From: DAOUMF01 sp034408935 | Lineage (GTDB): Bacteria > Chloroflexota > Dehalococcoidia > SM23-28-2 > RBG-16-64-32 | Reading direction: 5' to 3' | Assembly: GCA_034408935.1 (NCBI GenBank) | Contig: DAOUMV010000011.1 | Location: 1-62,951, forward strand | DNA: 62,951 bases | Shown here: in pieces, positions 9,892 to 17,477 of the stretch | Layout of the letters: every line of letters begins with the position of its first letter | How positions within the stretch are numbered: the first letter of the stretch is position 1 | The notes under the pieces: generated by a model | The model's database searches: none | Told to the model about the DNA's origin: nothing | The model's input: the letters and a program-made list of their open reading frames with translations, nothing else | Translations under genes and position numbers: made by a program

Positions 9892-10055
9892 GTTCGATGT
9901 ACAGAGTGGAATGAGGCGCGGTGGCCGAGCAGGGGCGCAGAACGCTCGCCGACTAGGCCGGCTTCATTATAGCGAGGCGGCAGGGCAACCGAACGTCGGC
10001 GCTGGGGAGAAGCAGCCCCTGATATGGGGCACAGAGGGAATGATGTGCTCAGCCT

Positions 10056-10640
10056 CTAGACGGGGGCCCCGCAGCTCATGCAGTGGCGCCAGGCCGGCTG
10101 CACCGGCGAGCCGCATCGCGGGCAGCGCTGCCCTCCAGCCGCCGGCACGGCAGCCGGTGGGCCCTCCACGGGCGCAGCCTCGGGACGGATTCCGAGACGG
10201 CGGAGAAGAAGGAGGCCAGAGGCGACCGCGGCAAAGGCCGTCGCCGCGTACAACCCGGCTATGGCCAGGACGAGCCCCTCGAATGATTCCCGCACCCCGG
10301 TCACTTGAATGGCGGCGATCGCCAGCATCGGTGGCAGCAAGTGCCAGCCTGAGGCGCGGGTGAAGACGCCGGGCCCACGGGCGTAGACCGGGATCGACCT
10401 CCCGGCAACGAGGCCTGCCGCCGCTCCTCCCGCCAACAGGCCCCAGATGGCCTCCTGCTTCAGGTCGACATCCATGGTGAGGTTGTAGATGATCAGAGCG
10501 GCGACAGGGCCCGCGCCGGCCAGAAGAGCGGACAGCCCGGAGAAGGGGCGCTCGTTGTTCAGCCTGAGGGCGGTCCAGAGGCCCATGAAGACGATGCACA
10601 CCGCGCTGGCGACGGCGATGACATCGTAGACGTCGTCCAT
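10056..10640 (-). CDS. Membrane protein with C-terminal zinc ribbon
   Basis: 194 residues with about four membrane segments (MDDVYDVIAVASAVCIVFMG onward) and a C-terminal single zinc ribbon: CPRCGSPVQPAWRHCMSCG, that is CxxC-x11-CxxC. Its ATG directly follows the TAG of the preceding gene with no gap, so the two are co-translated. The function is unknown. The zinc ribbon links it to the two neighbours that carry the same kind of tail or head. A longer overlapping frame (9967-10713) is discarded as out-of-frame. Confidence 0.75.
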   Translation of the reverse strand: MDDVYDVIAVASAVCIVFMGLWTALRLNNERPFSGLSALLAGAGPVAALIIYNLTMDVDLKQEAIWGLLAGGAAAGLVAGRSIPVYARGPGVFTRASGWHLLPPMLAIAAIQVTGVRESFEGLVLAIAGLYAATAFAAVASGLLLLRRLGIRPEAAPVEGPPAAVPAAGGQRCPRCGSPVQPAWRHCMSCGAPV

Positions 10641-11351
10641 CTAGGCCTGGCCCTCCAGCGGCGAGCCGCAGCCGATGCAGAAGCGCTGGTCCGGCTTGGC
10701 CTGCTCGCCGCATTTGGTGCAGAAGCGCCCGGCTGGCACGGCCTCTGTCCGGGCCGGCTCGGGTGCAGAGGGGGGCTCCGGCGCCGGGGCGGCCTCCGGC
10801 GGCTGGGCTGCCTCAGGTTCCCGCGGCGCTTCGGGTTCCGGCGGCGGCGCCGTCTCGGATGGAGCCGGCACCGCCTCAGAGGGTGCCTCTTCTCCCACCT
10901 CTAGGGCCTCCATCTCGGACGCCAGGGAGCTGAGCTCCTTGAAACCATTGATTTGCAGGGCCAGAAGCTCCTGGGCCTTCCAGACTTCCCAGATGGCGGT
11001 GGCCAACTCGTTGCGGGTGAGGCCGTCAAGATACAGCGGAATTTGGAAGCGGACCCACTGCCTCCCGCTTACCTCTCTGGCCTCATGAAGAGCGGGCATG
11101 GCCGCCGACCTGGCCTGACCGAAGACCGCCTGTTTGAGTTGGGCCATGTCCACCACGCCCTGCACCTCCGGGGGCAACTCGCGGTCGCACGTCACCGCCA
11201 GCGTGCCGTCCGCGACCTCCAGCGTCATTGGGTATATTTCTAGGACGGTTATCTCGGTGTGCTTCTCGTCGCTGGCCCCGACAGCAAGTGCGAAGGCGGT
11301 GATCTCCCTGAGCCACTCGCCGATGTTCTCCATAGTTGGACGATCAGTCAT
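10641..11351 (-). CDS. Zinc-ribbon protein with Pro/Glu/Ala-rich linker
   Basis: 236 residues. The first 150 or so residues form a globular alpha/beta domain (MTDRPTMENIGEWLREITAF) that I do not recognise; the segment TITVLEIYPMTLEVADGTLA-like strands and VWKAQELLALQ helix recall secretion chaperone folds, but this is weak. A Pro/Glu/Ala linker (about 155-205) leads to a C-terminal zinc ribbon, FCTKCGEQAKPDQRFCIGCG. It is upstream of, and coupled to, the zinc-ribbon membrane protein, suggesting that the two act together. Confidence 0.7.
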   Translation of the reverse strand: MTDRPTMENIGEWLREITAFALAVGASDEKHTEITVLEIYPMTLEVADGTLAVTCDRELPPEVQGVVDMAQLKQAVFGQARSAAMPALHEAREVSGRQWVRFQIPLYLDGLTRNELATAIWEVWKAQELLALQINGFKELSSLASEMEALEVGEEAPSEAVPAPSETAPPPEPEAPREPEAAQPPEAAPAPEPPSAPEPARTEAVPAGRFCTKCGEQAKPDQRFCIGCGSPLEGQA

Positions 11352-11419
11352 CGCTCATGCACCTTTCTTGCGCCGCTCGGCCTTCGTTTTCACTACCACT
11401 ATCGGCTCACCCCTGCTGG

Positions 11420-12385
11420 TTATGGTGTTGTCGAGAACAGCTTTTTCGCCTCCATCTGAAGGAGGCGCTGTTCCTCACCCTTGATCTGCGCGTCGATAGC
11501 CGCCACCCGGTTTCCAGTTCTCAGCATCATAGCTCTGAACTTTGGGATCATCTTCGCCGCCTCGTCCTGAGGAGGAGGCCAACTCGTATTCTGAATCGTG
11601 AAGGTGTAGAGGGTCCCCCCGACGACGATTCTGGCGAACGCGGTTAGCTTCTCAATGGTTAGGGCGGCGAGCGCACTAATGCCGCCGACCGCCATCCAGC
11701 GTGGGATTGACCCCGTCCAATAGTGCCATGAGTAGAAGCCGAGCAAGTTGATTGCCGCTTTGTGGTCGTTCAGCGCCTCCATTCTCTGCCGCTTGAGGAC
11801 TTCCAGGCGCTTCTTGGACTCGGCTATCATCTGGTCCAGCGAAGGCGCTCGCGTCGCCCCCACCCTGATCGCCCCCGGCGGGCCACCCACCCCGGCCCCG
11901 ATCCCCAAGGTACGCCAAGTGGCCAGACCGAAGCCGGCTCCGAAGCCAACGCCGACTGTTGCGAGCTCCTCGCCCGACGGCCCTCCACCGCCGTCGTAGA
12001 GCTGCTCCGCCGCGTCACCCGCCGTGCCCGAAAACCCGCCAGCTCCCGCGGCCCCGGTCGTGGAACTGAGGCATGCCTTGAGGTAGGGGAAGCTGGTGCG
12101 CCCGGAGCCAGGGGGCGGCTTGCCGTCGGTCGTGGGCCGCTCCTCGTAATCGGCGTCATAGCCGGTCTCGCAGACGCCATACCCGTCGGCGTTTATGTAC
12201 CCGTGTGCGGGAAGCACCTCCTGGCTGCAGCCGTTGGGGGACCAGCGTATCCAGACGAAGCCCGCCGGGCAGTTCTTGCGCTCCTGGGCCAAGGCCCCGG
12301 ACGCGCCCAGAGCCAGGTCGATGAGCAGGACGGCCAGCAGACCCACAAGGATGGCCGTCGCGACGTACAGTGATTTGACCGCCAC
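11420..12385 (-). CDS. Exported or membrane-anchored protein of unknown function
   Basis: 321 residues. An N-terminal signal or anchor (LYVATAILVGLLAVLLIDLALG) is followed by an extracytoplasmic Cys-containing region (NCPAGFVWIRWSPNGC, GVCETGYDADYEER), a glycine-rich stretch with a hydrophobic segment (GVGFGAGFGLATW), a helical region with coiled-coil character (MIAESKKRLEVLKRQRMEAL), another membrane-like segment (GISALAALTIEKLTAFARIV) and a C-terminal basic helix. I recognise no family. It has its own extended -10 promoter and precedes the zinc-ribbon pair, from which it is separated by 68 bases. Confidence 0.65.
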   Translation of the reverse strand: MAVKSLYVATAILVGLLAVLLIDLALGASGALAQERKNCPAGFVWIRWSPNGCSQEVLPAHGYINADGYGVCETGYDADYEERPTTDGKPPPGSGRTSFPYLKACLSSTTGAAGAGGFSGTAGDAAEQLYDGGGGPSGEELATVGVGFGAGFGLATWRTLGIGAGVGGPPGAIRVGATRAPSLDQMIAESKKRLEVLKRQRMEALNDHKAAINLLGFYSWHYWTGSIPRWMAVGGISALAALTIEKLTAFARIVVGGTLYTFTIQNTSWPPPQDEAAKMIPKFRAMMLRTGNRVAAIDAQIKGEEQRLLQMEAKKLFSTTP

Positions 12386-12426
12386 GCTAACTAACCATCA
12401 CTGTGACTCGCGGCGCTACGGAGGGG

Positions 12427-12432
12427 ATTATA
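12427..12432 (-). promoter_or_regulatory. Extended -10 promoter for the 12385 gene
   Basis: Minus-strand TGCTATAAT: a perfect TATAAT -10 box with the TGn extension, 41 bases ahead of the start codon. No good -35 box is seen, as expected for extended -10 promoters. Confidence 0.6.
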
Positions 12433-12497
12433 GCACACGTACCTCCGAGCCTGTCGTGGCGAAACCGGTCGGTGCCTATCTCACCTGGCGAGCTGGT

Positions 12498-12528
12498 TTG
12501 CCAACCCCTCATACGGGTGCTGTATACT
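12498..12528 (+). promoter_or_regulatory. Promoter for the 12566 zinc-ribbon gene
   Basis: TTGCCA (12498-12503), a 19-base spacer, then TATACT (12523-12528). The spacer is longer than ideal. It is divergent from the extended -10 promoter at 12427. Confidence 0.45.
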
Positions 12529-12565
12529 GCTGTCAGCCATCAGTTCTCATACGCGGGAGGGGAAG

Positions 12566-13330
12566 ATGCCATACTGCCCCAAGTGTGGGAGCCAGACTGA
12601 GGAGGGGGCCGCGTTCTGCAGCGACTGCGGCGAACGCTTGGAGGAGCAAGCCGCAGCACCGGAACAACAACCGCCAACCCCTGGCCCGGCGGCGAAGGCA
12701 GGCACGACTCCCTGGACGCTTCTCGGCGGCCTCGTCGTGGCGGGGGGCCTGGTGCTCGGCCTCGTGGCGCTGTACGACGCCGCCGCCAACGATGGTGACT
12801 GGGCGGATAGCATTTTCGGGGGCGGCGGTGGAGAAGACACGACCGTAGCGGCCCTGTCTCCCACCCCGGAGGAGACCGCTCAGCCGTCGCCGACCGTCAA
12901 GCCTTCCCCGACCGTAGAGCCGTCGCCCACTGAGGTGCCTCCCCGGCGAGCGACGGTCAGGCCGGCCTCTGAGCCGACGGCGACGCCAGCGCCTGGGCCG
13001 ACGGTCACGCCGCCCCCGGAGCAGCCCACTGTTGCCCCACCCCCCTCGGGCTACACCACCCCGGAGGATGCCATCGGTGCCTATCTCGCAGACCTTGCTC
13101 TGCCCTACGTGGGAGACTGCGAATTCGCCAGCCTGGATACGGACGTCGGGTACTACTGCTCCTTCCTGTGGGAGGACCGGTTCGACACGCTCATCTACAC
13201 GGTTGGCCTAACCTTTTCGGAGCCGGACACCTGGCTGCTGCTGGCCCCTCTGGGCGCGGGCGACGACTGGGTGGTGATGGATACGGCTGAGTTCGTGCCC
13301 GGACCGCAGGACACCGTACCACCCTGGTAG
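12566..13330 (+). CDS. N-terminal zinc-ribbon, single-span membrane protein
   Basis: 254 residues. It opens with a zinc ribbon (MPYCPKCGSQTEEGAAFCSD, CxxC-x11-CxxC), followed by one membrane span (TLLGGLVVAGGLVLGLVALY, about 52-71), a long Pro/Thr/Ser/Glu linker (about 95-165) and a C-terminal domain of about 85 residues (YTTPEDAIGAYLADLALPYVG to the end). The order suggests a cytoplasmic zinc ribbon and an external domain. The start has GGAGGGGAAG just upstream. This layout (zinc_ribbon_2, one span, linker, external domain) is common in Chloroflexota and Actinobacteria, with no known function. Confidence 0.75.
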   Translation: MPYCPKCGSQTEEGAAFCSDCGERLEEQAAAPEQQPPTPGPAAKAGTTPWTLLGGLVVAGGLVLGLVALYDAAANDGDWADSIFGGGGGEDTTVAALSPTPEETAQPSPTVKPSPTVEPSPTEVPPRRATVRPASEPTATPAPGPTVTPPPEQPTVAPPPSGYTTPEDAIGAYLADLALPYVGDCEFASLDTDVGYYCSFLWEDRFDTLIYTVGLTFSEPDTWLLLAPLGAGDDWVVMDTAEFVPGPQDTVPPW

Positions 13331-13374
13331 CAGCGCCCCCGGACCCACAGCCTTCCGCTCCGGAAGAGGAGGGC

Positions 13375-13396
13375 GGCGCCCGGTGAACCGGGCGCC
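13375..13396. terminator. Hairpin between convergent genes
   Basis: Inverted repeat GGCGCCCGGT / ACCGGGCGCC around GA, effectively a 9-bp stem with a 4-base loop, between the zinc-ribbon gene and dnaN, which converge here. It may stop transcripts from both sides. There is no strong T run. Confidence 0.55.
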
Positions 13397-13447
13397 CTGT
13401 CTAGCTCGCGAAGGCCGGCAGTCTGGAGATGGGGATGCCGATCTTCC

Positions 13448-14581
13448 TCACCACTGGACGAACATCGGCATCACCACGTGGACGTAGTTCTCAGCGCCCA
13501 CGGGGCGGATGACGCCGGGGCTGGAGGGGGAGCTGGTCTCCAGCGCCACCTGGGAGCAATCCAGAACCTGGAGCACGTCCTGGAGGTACTTGCTGTTGAA
13601 GGCGACCTTGGAGGCCTCGCCCTCGATCTTGACGTCCATCTCGCCGCGGTGCTCGCCGATCTCCTCAGCGCGGGCGGAGACGATCATCTTGCCCGGCGCC
13701 ACGTCCTCGCCGGGCTGGAGCTGGACACGGACGATGCCGGAGCCGTCGCGGGCGAAGATGGCGGCGATGCGCGTCTCCTGGAGGAACTGGCGCATGTCGA
13801 TAACGGAACGGGTGGTGTAGCTGGAGGGGATGAGCTGGGAGTAGTTGGGGAAGGTGCCCTGGATGAGGGTAGCCACCATCTCCACCGATTTCAGGCGGAA
13901 CAGCACCTGGGAGCGAGCAGCGTTGAGGGCCAGCTCCAGCGGCTCTTCTTCCTCCGCCAGGAGGCGCATCACCTCCCGCATGGCGCGGGCAGGGATGATC
14001 ATCTCTACCTTCTCCGGCACCTCCTGGTCCAGGGCTAGCTTGTAGACGGCGAGGCGGAAGCCGTCGGCGGCGGCGAGGGTGATCTCGGAGCCATCAAGGA
14101 CGGTGTGGATACCAGTGAGGACGGGGCGGGTGTCGTCGGCGGCAGCCGCGAACTCGACGTGTTCGATAGCGGTGCGAAGCGATTTGGGGTCCAGCTTGAG
14201 GCGGAAACCCTCGTCCACGCTAGGCACGGGAGGGAAGTCGTCGGCGTCCATGCCAGCGATGGAGGCCTCGTTGCGGGCGCAGCTCAGGGCGAGCTGTCGG
14301 GTGCGCGGCGCCACCGCCAGGTCGATGCGCTCGCTGGGGAGGGAGGTGACGAAATCGGCGAGCAGGCGGGCGGGGACGGTGACGGCGCCCTCCTCCTCCA
14401 CCTGGGCGCCGATCCAGCAGGTGATGGCGATCTCTAGGTTGGTGGCCACGAGCTTGAGGCGGCCCTCGTCGCTGGCGAGGAGGACGTGGGAGGCTTGGGG
14501 AAGGGTGCTGCGGGCGGCCACGGCCCTACCTACGAGAGAGAGGCCCTTGTTGAGGTTTTCCTGAAGAGAGGATATCTTCAT
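13448..14581 (-). CDS. dnaN: DNA polymerase III beta subunit (sliding clamp)
   Basis: 377 residues, the normal clamp length, made of three similar domains. N-terminus MKISSLQENLNKGLSLVGRA; LPQASHVLLASDEGRLKLVATNLE is the classic domain 1 strand-turn, AAADDTRPVLTGIHTVLDGS begins the second repeat, and the protein ends with the usual VHVVMPMFVQW. The clamp rings DNA and tethers the replicative polymerase. It is not beside dnaA or recF, so this is not a standard origin region. It lies downstream of hemL but has its own promoter in the 96-bp gap. Confidence 0.96.
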   Translation of the reverse strand: MKISSLQENLNKGLSLVGRAVAARSTLPQASHVLLASDEGRLKLVATNLEIAITCWIGAQVEEEGAVTVPARLLADFVTSLPSERIDLAVAPRTRQLALSCARNEASIAGMDADDFPPVPSVDEGFRLKLDPKSLRTAIEHVEFAAAADDTRPVLTGIHTVLDGSEITLAAADGFRLAVYKLALDQEVPEKVEMIIPARAMREVMRLLAEEEEPLELALNAARSQVLFRLKSVEMVATLIQGTFPNYSQLIPSSYTTRSVIDMRQFLQETRIAAIFARDGSGIVRVQLQPGEDVAPGKMIVSARAEEIGEHRGEMDVKIEGEASKVAFNSKYLQDVLQVLDCSQVALETSSPSSPGVIRPVGAENYVHVVMPMFVQW

Positions 14582-14633
14582 AGCGTCACCTATTTAATCG
14601 CTTATACAGTATTGGGGCCCGAGGTCGCACAGT

Positions 14634-14662
14634 AGTATACCGCCTGCCCCAAGAACTGACAA
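14634..14662 (-). promoter_or_regulatory. Sigma-70-type promoter for dnaN
   Basis: On the minus strand: TTGTCA (14662-14657), a 17-base spacer and TATACT (14639-14634), about 53 bases ahead of the dnaN start. It lies between hemL and dnaN, so clamp expression need not depend on the heme operon. Confidence 0.65.
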
Positions 14663-14677
14663 CATCCCTCGCGGGGC

Positions 14678-15979
14678 CTAGCGGATGCTGGCCAGGGATT
14701 GCCGCGCCGCCTCCATGGTCTCCCGTATCTCGTCGTCCCCGTGGGCGAGGGAGACGAACATCGCCTCGAACTGAGAGGGGGGCAGGAAGATGCCGCGGGC
14801 GAGCATCTGTCGGAAGAAGGCGGCGTAGCGCTCCGTGTCGGAGCGGCAGGCAGAGGCGAAGTCGGTCACCGGCTCGGCGGTGAAGAACACGGTGAGCATG
14901 GAGCCGGCGCGGTTGATGCGGACCGGCGTCTCGGTCTCCTCGGCGGCGCGGCGCAGGCCTTCCTCCAGAGCAGCGGCGCTGGCCTCCAGGCGCTCGTAGG
15001 CATCGCCGTCGGCGAGGAGGCGCAGGGTGGCGATGCCGGCGGTCATGGCGAGGGGATTGCCGGCCAGCGTGCCCGCCTGGTAGACGGGGCCCTGGGGCGC
15101 CACCATCTCCATGATGTCGCGCCTGCCGCCATAGGCGCCCACCGGCAGGCCGCCGCCGATGATCTTGCCCAGACAGGTCAGGTCCGGCTCGACACCGAAC
15201 ATCGTCTGGGCGCCGCCGTAGCGGAGCCGGAAGCCGGTAATCACCTCATCGAAGACGAGGAGGGAGCCGTGCTCCCGCGTGATGTCGCGCAGTCGTTGGA
15301 GGAACCCGGGCGCCGGCGGCACGACCCCCATGTTGCCCGCGATCGGCTCGACGACGAGGGCAGCGATCCCCTCCCCGTGCTCTTCGAAAAGGCGGCGGAG
15401 GGCCTCTTCGTCGTTGAAGGGGACGACGAGGGTGTGGGCCGCGTACGACTCGGGCACACCGGGGCTATCGGGGAGGCCGAGGGTGGCCTGCCCGGAGCCA
15501 ACCTTGGCGAGGAGCCCGTCGGCGTGACCGTGATAGCAGCCCTCGAACTTGACGATCTTGTCGCGGCCGGTGAAGGCGCGGGCCAGGCGAAGGGCGGACA
15601 TCGTGGCCTCAGTGCCGGAGTTGACGAACCGCACCAGTTCTATGGAGGGGATGGCCTCGCAGATGGTGCGGGCCAGCTCCACCTCCAGCTCGGTGGTGGC
15701 GCCGTAGGCGGTGCCGCGCCGGGCGGCCTGGGCGACGGCGTCGGTGACGGCGGGATGGGCGTGGCCGAGGATGAGGGGACCGAAGGCGGCGACGTAGTCG
15801 ATGTAGGCGTTGCCGTCAAGGTCGACGACGCGGGGCCCCTGGCCGGAGGCGATGAGGGGAGGGTCGCCGCCGACGGCCTTGAAGGCGCGGACGGGGCTGG
15901 AGACGCCCCCGGGCATGTAGCGGCGGGCGAGGTCGCGCAGGTCGCGAGAGCGGGGAGTGGACGCGTCGGGGTCAGTCAT
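14678..15979 (-). CDS. hemL: Glutamate-1-semialdehyde 2,1-aminomutase
   Basis: 433 residues, the usual length of this PLP enzyme, which converts glutamate-1-semialdehyde to 5-aminolevulinate in the C5 pathway. Signatures are RYMPGGVSSPVRAFKAVGGD at the N-terminus, FVNSGTEATMSALRLARAFTG, FDEVITGFR and the PLP-lysine loop LGKIIGGGLPVGAYGG. It works straight after glutamyl-tRNA reductase, encoded at the other end of the cluster. Its ATG overlaps the RAYT transposase frame by 8 bases; the junction carries one copy of a 10-bp direct repeat. Confidence 0.96.
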   Translation of the reverse strand: MTDPDASTPRSRDLRDLARRYMPGGVSSPVRAFKAVGGDPPLIASGQGPRVVDLDGNAYIDYVAAFGPLILGHAHPAVTDAVAQAARRGTAYGATTELEVELARTICEAIPSIELVRFVNSGTEATMSALRLARAFTGRDKIVKFEGCYHGHADGLLAKVGSGQATLGLPDSPGVPESYAAHTLVVPFNDEEALRRLFEEHGEGIAALVVEPIAGNMGVVPPAPGFLQRLRDITREHGSLLVFDEVITGFRLRYGGAQTMFGVEPDLTCLGKIIGGGLPVGAYGGRRDIMEMVAPQGPVYQAGTLAGNPLAMTAGIATLRLLADGDAYERLEASAAALEEGLRRAAEETETPVRINRAGSMLTVFFTAEPVTDFASACRSDTERYAAFFRQMLARGIFLPPSQFEAMFVSLAHGDDEIRETMEAARQSLASIR

Positions 15980-16502
15980 GAGGCAAGCGAACCTTCTTCT
16001 CGTAGGTCACGGCCCCAGCCGTGACCTCCTCCGTAGGATCAAGCTGGAGCAGCCCATCGCCCTCCCCCCAGAAGCGGTAAGACGAGAACTTGTAGTCCCT
16101 CGCTGACCGGACGAGTGCTGCTCTCACGGGGTTCAGGTGAATGTAGTTCAGGGCCGTGCGGAACTGCTCCTCGCCCCGAATCACGCGGTCATAGAACCGC
16201 CGCTGCCATATCGATCCTTGTGTTCCAAGAACCTCTCGTATCTCCTTGCTGGTATAGCTCTTCAGATTGCGCATGACATCCGAAACAGTCTCTGGTTGTC
16301 GCGGGGTGACGAGGAGGTGAATATGGTCAGGCATGATCACATAGCCATGAAGAGCAAAATTCATCCGGTCGCGATAGTACCGCAAGTTCTTGACAAGCAT
16401 TTGACAAAGGCGCTCGTCCCGAAACAGCGGACGCCGATCTTGGGTGGCCGTGGTAACGAAATAGCAGTACTCGCCCTCGGTGAAGCGCTGCAGACGTGGC
16501 AT
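15972..16502 (-). CDS. REP-associated tyrosine transposase (RAYT)
   Basis: 176 residues from ATG 16502 (MPRLQRFTEGEYCYFVTTAT); a longer start at 16574 would read through the REP hairpin. It is a Y1/HUH enzyme: the metal-binding HxH lies in VIMPDHIHLLV, and the catalytic Tyr is probably that in LNYIHLNPVRAALV. RAYTs nick single-stranded REP hairpins next to a GTAG foot and are thought to spread REP/REPIN sequences rather than themselves. Here both hairpin substrates flank the gene. The frame overlaps the HAD gene (from the long start) and hemL, so it is transcribed with the heme operon. Confidence 0.9.
   Translation of the reverse strand: MPRLQRFTEGEYCYFVTTATQDRRPLFRDERLCQMLVKNLRYYRDRMNFALHGYVIMPDHIHLLVTPRQPETVSDVMRNLKSYTSKEIREVLGTQGSIWQRRFYDRVIRGEEQFRTALNYIHLNPVRAALVRSARDYKFSSYRFWGEGDGLLQLDPTEEVTAGAVTYEKKVRLPHD
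16002..16026 (+). repeat. REP-like hairpin, left copy
   Basis: GTAG followed directly by a 9-bp perfect stem GGTCACGGC / GCCGTGACC (sharing the G of GTAG) with loop CCCA. It lies in the 3' end of the transposase reading frame, which runs through it. The right copy is identical apart from one compensating base-pair swap. Confidence 0.75.
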
Positions 16503-16516
16503 CCGCCGTCGTCCTG

Positions 16517-16541
16517 GGTCAGGGCTGGGGCCCTGACCTAC
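16517..16541 (-). repeat. REP-like hairpin, right copy (inverted)
   Basis: On the minus strand: GTAG, then stem GGTCAGGGC / GCCCTGACC with loop CCCA. Compared with the left copy, a single C:G pair is replaced by G:C, so the hairpin is kept. It ends 15 bases before the conserved transposase start. Confidence 0.75.
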
Positions 16542-16570
16542 GGGGAAAACAGGGGCAGGCGCTTCGTTAG

Positions 16571-17299
16571 TCATGAGGATGCCTCGGGGTCGAAATCAGG
16601 GACCAGAAGCGGAAGCAGCTCGGTGAGGTTGCGGACTCGGATGTCCGGCGGCGGCACTGTGCGGGGGCGCCTGACGCCCAGGCGGTTCACCCACGCGACC
16701 TTGAGGCCGGCCTGACGCGGGCCCAGGATATCGGGGATGGGGCTGTCGCCCACGTAGAGGACCTGCTCCGGCTCGAGGCCCAACCGGTCGGTCAGGTGGT
16801 GGAAGATGGCCGGGTTGGGCTTGATGGCGCCCGTCTGCTCCGACGTGACGACGGTCTCGAACTCGAGGTCGTTGCGCTGAAGGGCGGCAGTCAGGAAGTC
16901 GTCGTCGGCGTTGGAAAGGACAGCGAGGCGGTAGCGGGGGCGCAGGGCGTCCAGGACAGGATACACCTCCGGGAAGGCGCTGGCGGAGGCGAGCTTGTCG
17001 CGGAGGTAGACAGCGGCCGCCGGGGGGTCGCCGTTGAGCTTGAGCTGCTCGAACACCCGCCGGAACTGCACCTCCCACGCCTCGTCGTAGCGGCGGTAGA
17101 CGGGCTCGTGGTGTGTCTCCGAGCGGATATGGCGGGCGGCACGGAGAAAGCGCCGCCAGAGGTCGGCGGCGTCGGCATCCAGGCCCTGAAGATCGCACAT
17201 CTCGGCGAAGATGACGATGAACTCCGGCTCCTGGAGGTCGAACAGGGTGCCGTAGGCGTCAAAGGCGACGGCCTTGATATCGGGCACGGATTTCTTCAT
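16571..17299 (-). CDS. HAD-family hydrolase
   Basis: 242 residues of the haloacid dehalogenase superfamily, a phosphatase or dehalogenase fold. Motif I is VAFDAYGTLFDL with the nucleophile Asp at about 14, motif II is LAVLSNADDD, motif III Lys is in AIKPNPAIFHHL and motif IV is YVGDSPIPDILGPRQAGL. The cap helices between motif I and II are of the subclass I type. The physiological substrate is unknown. Its TGA lies in the right-hand 10-bp repeat of the RAYT unit, and dispersed repeats precede it at 17315-17474. Confidence 0.88.
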   Translation of the reverse strand: MKKSVPDIKAVAFDAYGTLFDLQEPEFIVIFAEMCDLQGLDADAADLWRRFLRAARHIRSETHHEPVYRRYDEAWEVQFRRVFEQLKLNGDPPAAAVYLRDKLASASAFPEVYPVLDALRPRYRLAVLSNADDDFLTAALQRNDLEFETVVTSEQTGAIKPNPAIFHHLTDRLGLEPEQVLYVGDSPIPDILGPRQAGLKVAWVNRLGVRRPRTVPPPDIRVRNLTELLPLLVPDFDPEASS

Positions 17300-17314
17300 C
17301 GAGTGTGAGCTCGA

Positions 17315-17373
17315 CCGCAGCTTGAAAGCTGCGGCATCGATTGCGTCTTCATGCCGCGCCTTTCAAGGCGCGG
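17315..17373. repeat. Two related 20-bp palindromes
   Basis: CCGCAGCTT-GA-AAGCTGCGG (17315-17334) and CCGCGCCTT-TC-AAGGCGCGG (17354-17373). They share the plan CCGC...CTT/AAG...GCGG and lie between hemB and the HAD gene. They look like copies of one small dispersed family. Confidence 0.6.
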
Positions 17374-17411
17374 TGCTCCTGCAAAAAGCATGAGTCGGCC
17401 ATCCCCTCCCC

Positions 17412-17474
17412 AGATTCTTCGTCGCTTGCGCTCCTCAGAATGACGGGGGACTTGCTTGCGCTCCTCAGAATGAC
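17412..17474. repeat. Direct repeat, two 21-bp copies
   Basis: GCTTGCGCTCCTCAGAATGAC occurs at 17424-17444 and again at 17454-17474, period 30 bp. The first copy is preceded by GATTCTTCGTC. The unit ends three bases before the hemB stop codon. Similar AGAATGAC-ending repeats are dispersed in many environmental genomes. Confidence 0.65.
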
Positions 17475-17477
17475 AGT

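Larger units (their letters stand above)
15974..16578. mobile_element. RAYT/REP unit inserted in the heme operon
   Basis: The unit is bounded by a 10-bp direct repeat AGTCATGAGG (15974-15983 and 16569-16578). Just inside are two inverted copies of a GTAG-footed hairpin (16002-16026 and 16517-16541), with the transposase gene between them. One copy of the direct repeat holds the stop of the upstream HAD gene; the other holds the start of hemL. The pattern suggests a recently or recurrently moved REP-associated element. The alternative is that the direct repeat is a chance result of similar gene junctions. Confidence 0.6.

Noticed and set aside
9967..10713. A 248-codon minus-strand frame
   Set aside because: Out-of-frame with two well-supported zinc-ribbon genes that abut at 10640/10641.
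13448..14677. Replication origin next to dnaN
   Set aside because: No dnaA or recF, no AT-rich stretch and no cluster of DnaA boxes; the gap upstream of dnaN is only 96 bp.
14699..16024. A 441-codon plus-strand frame
   Set aside because: Shadow of hemL in a high-GC background; Gly/Ala/His-rich with no family features. The same holds for the 385-codon frame at 20084-21241 opposite cobA-hemD and the 464-codon frame at 22452-23846 opposite hemA.
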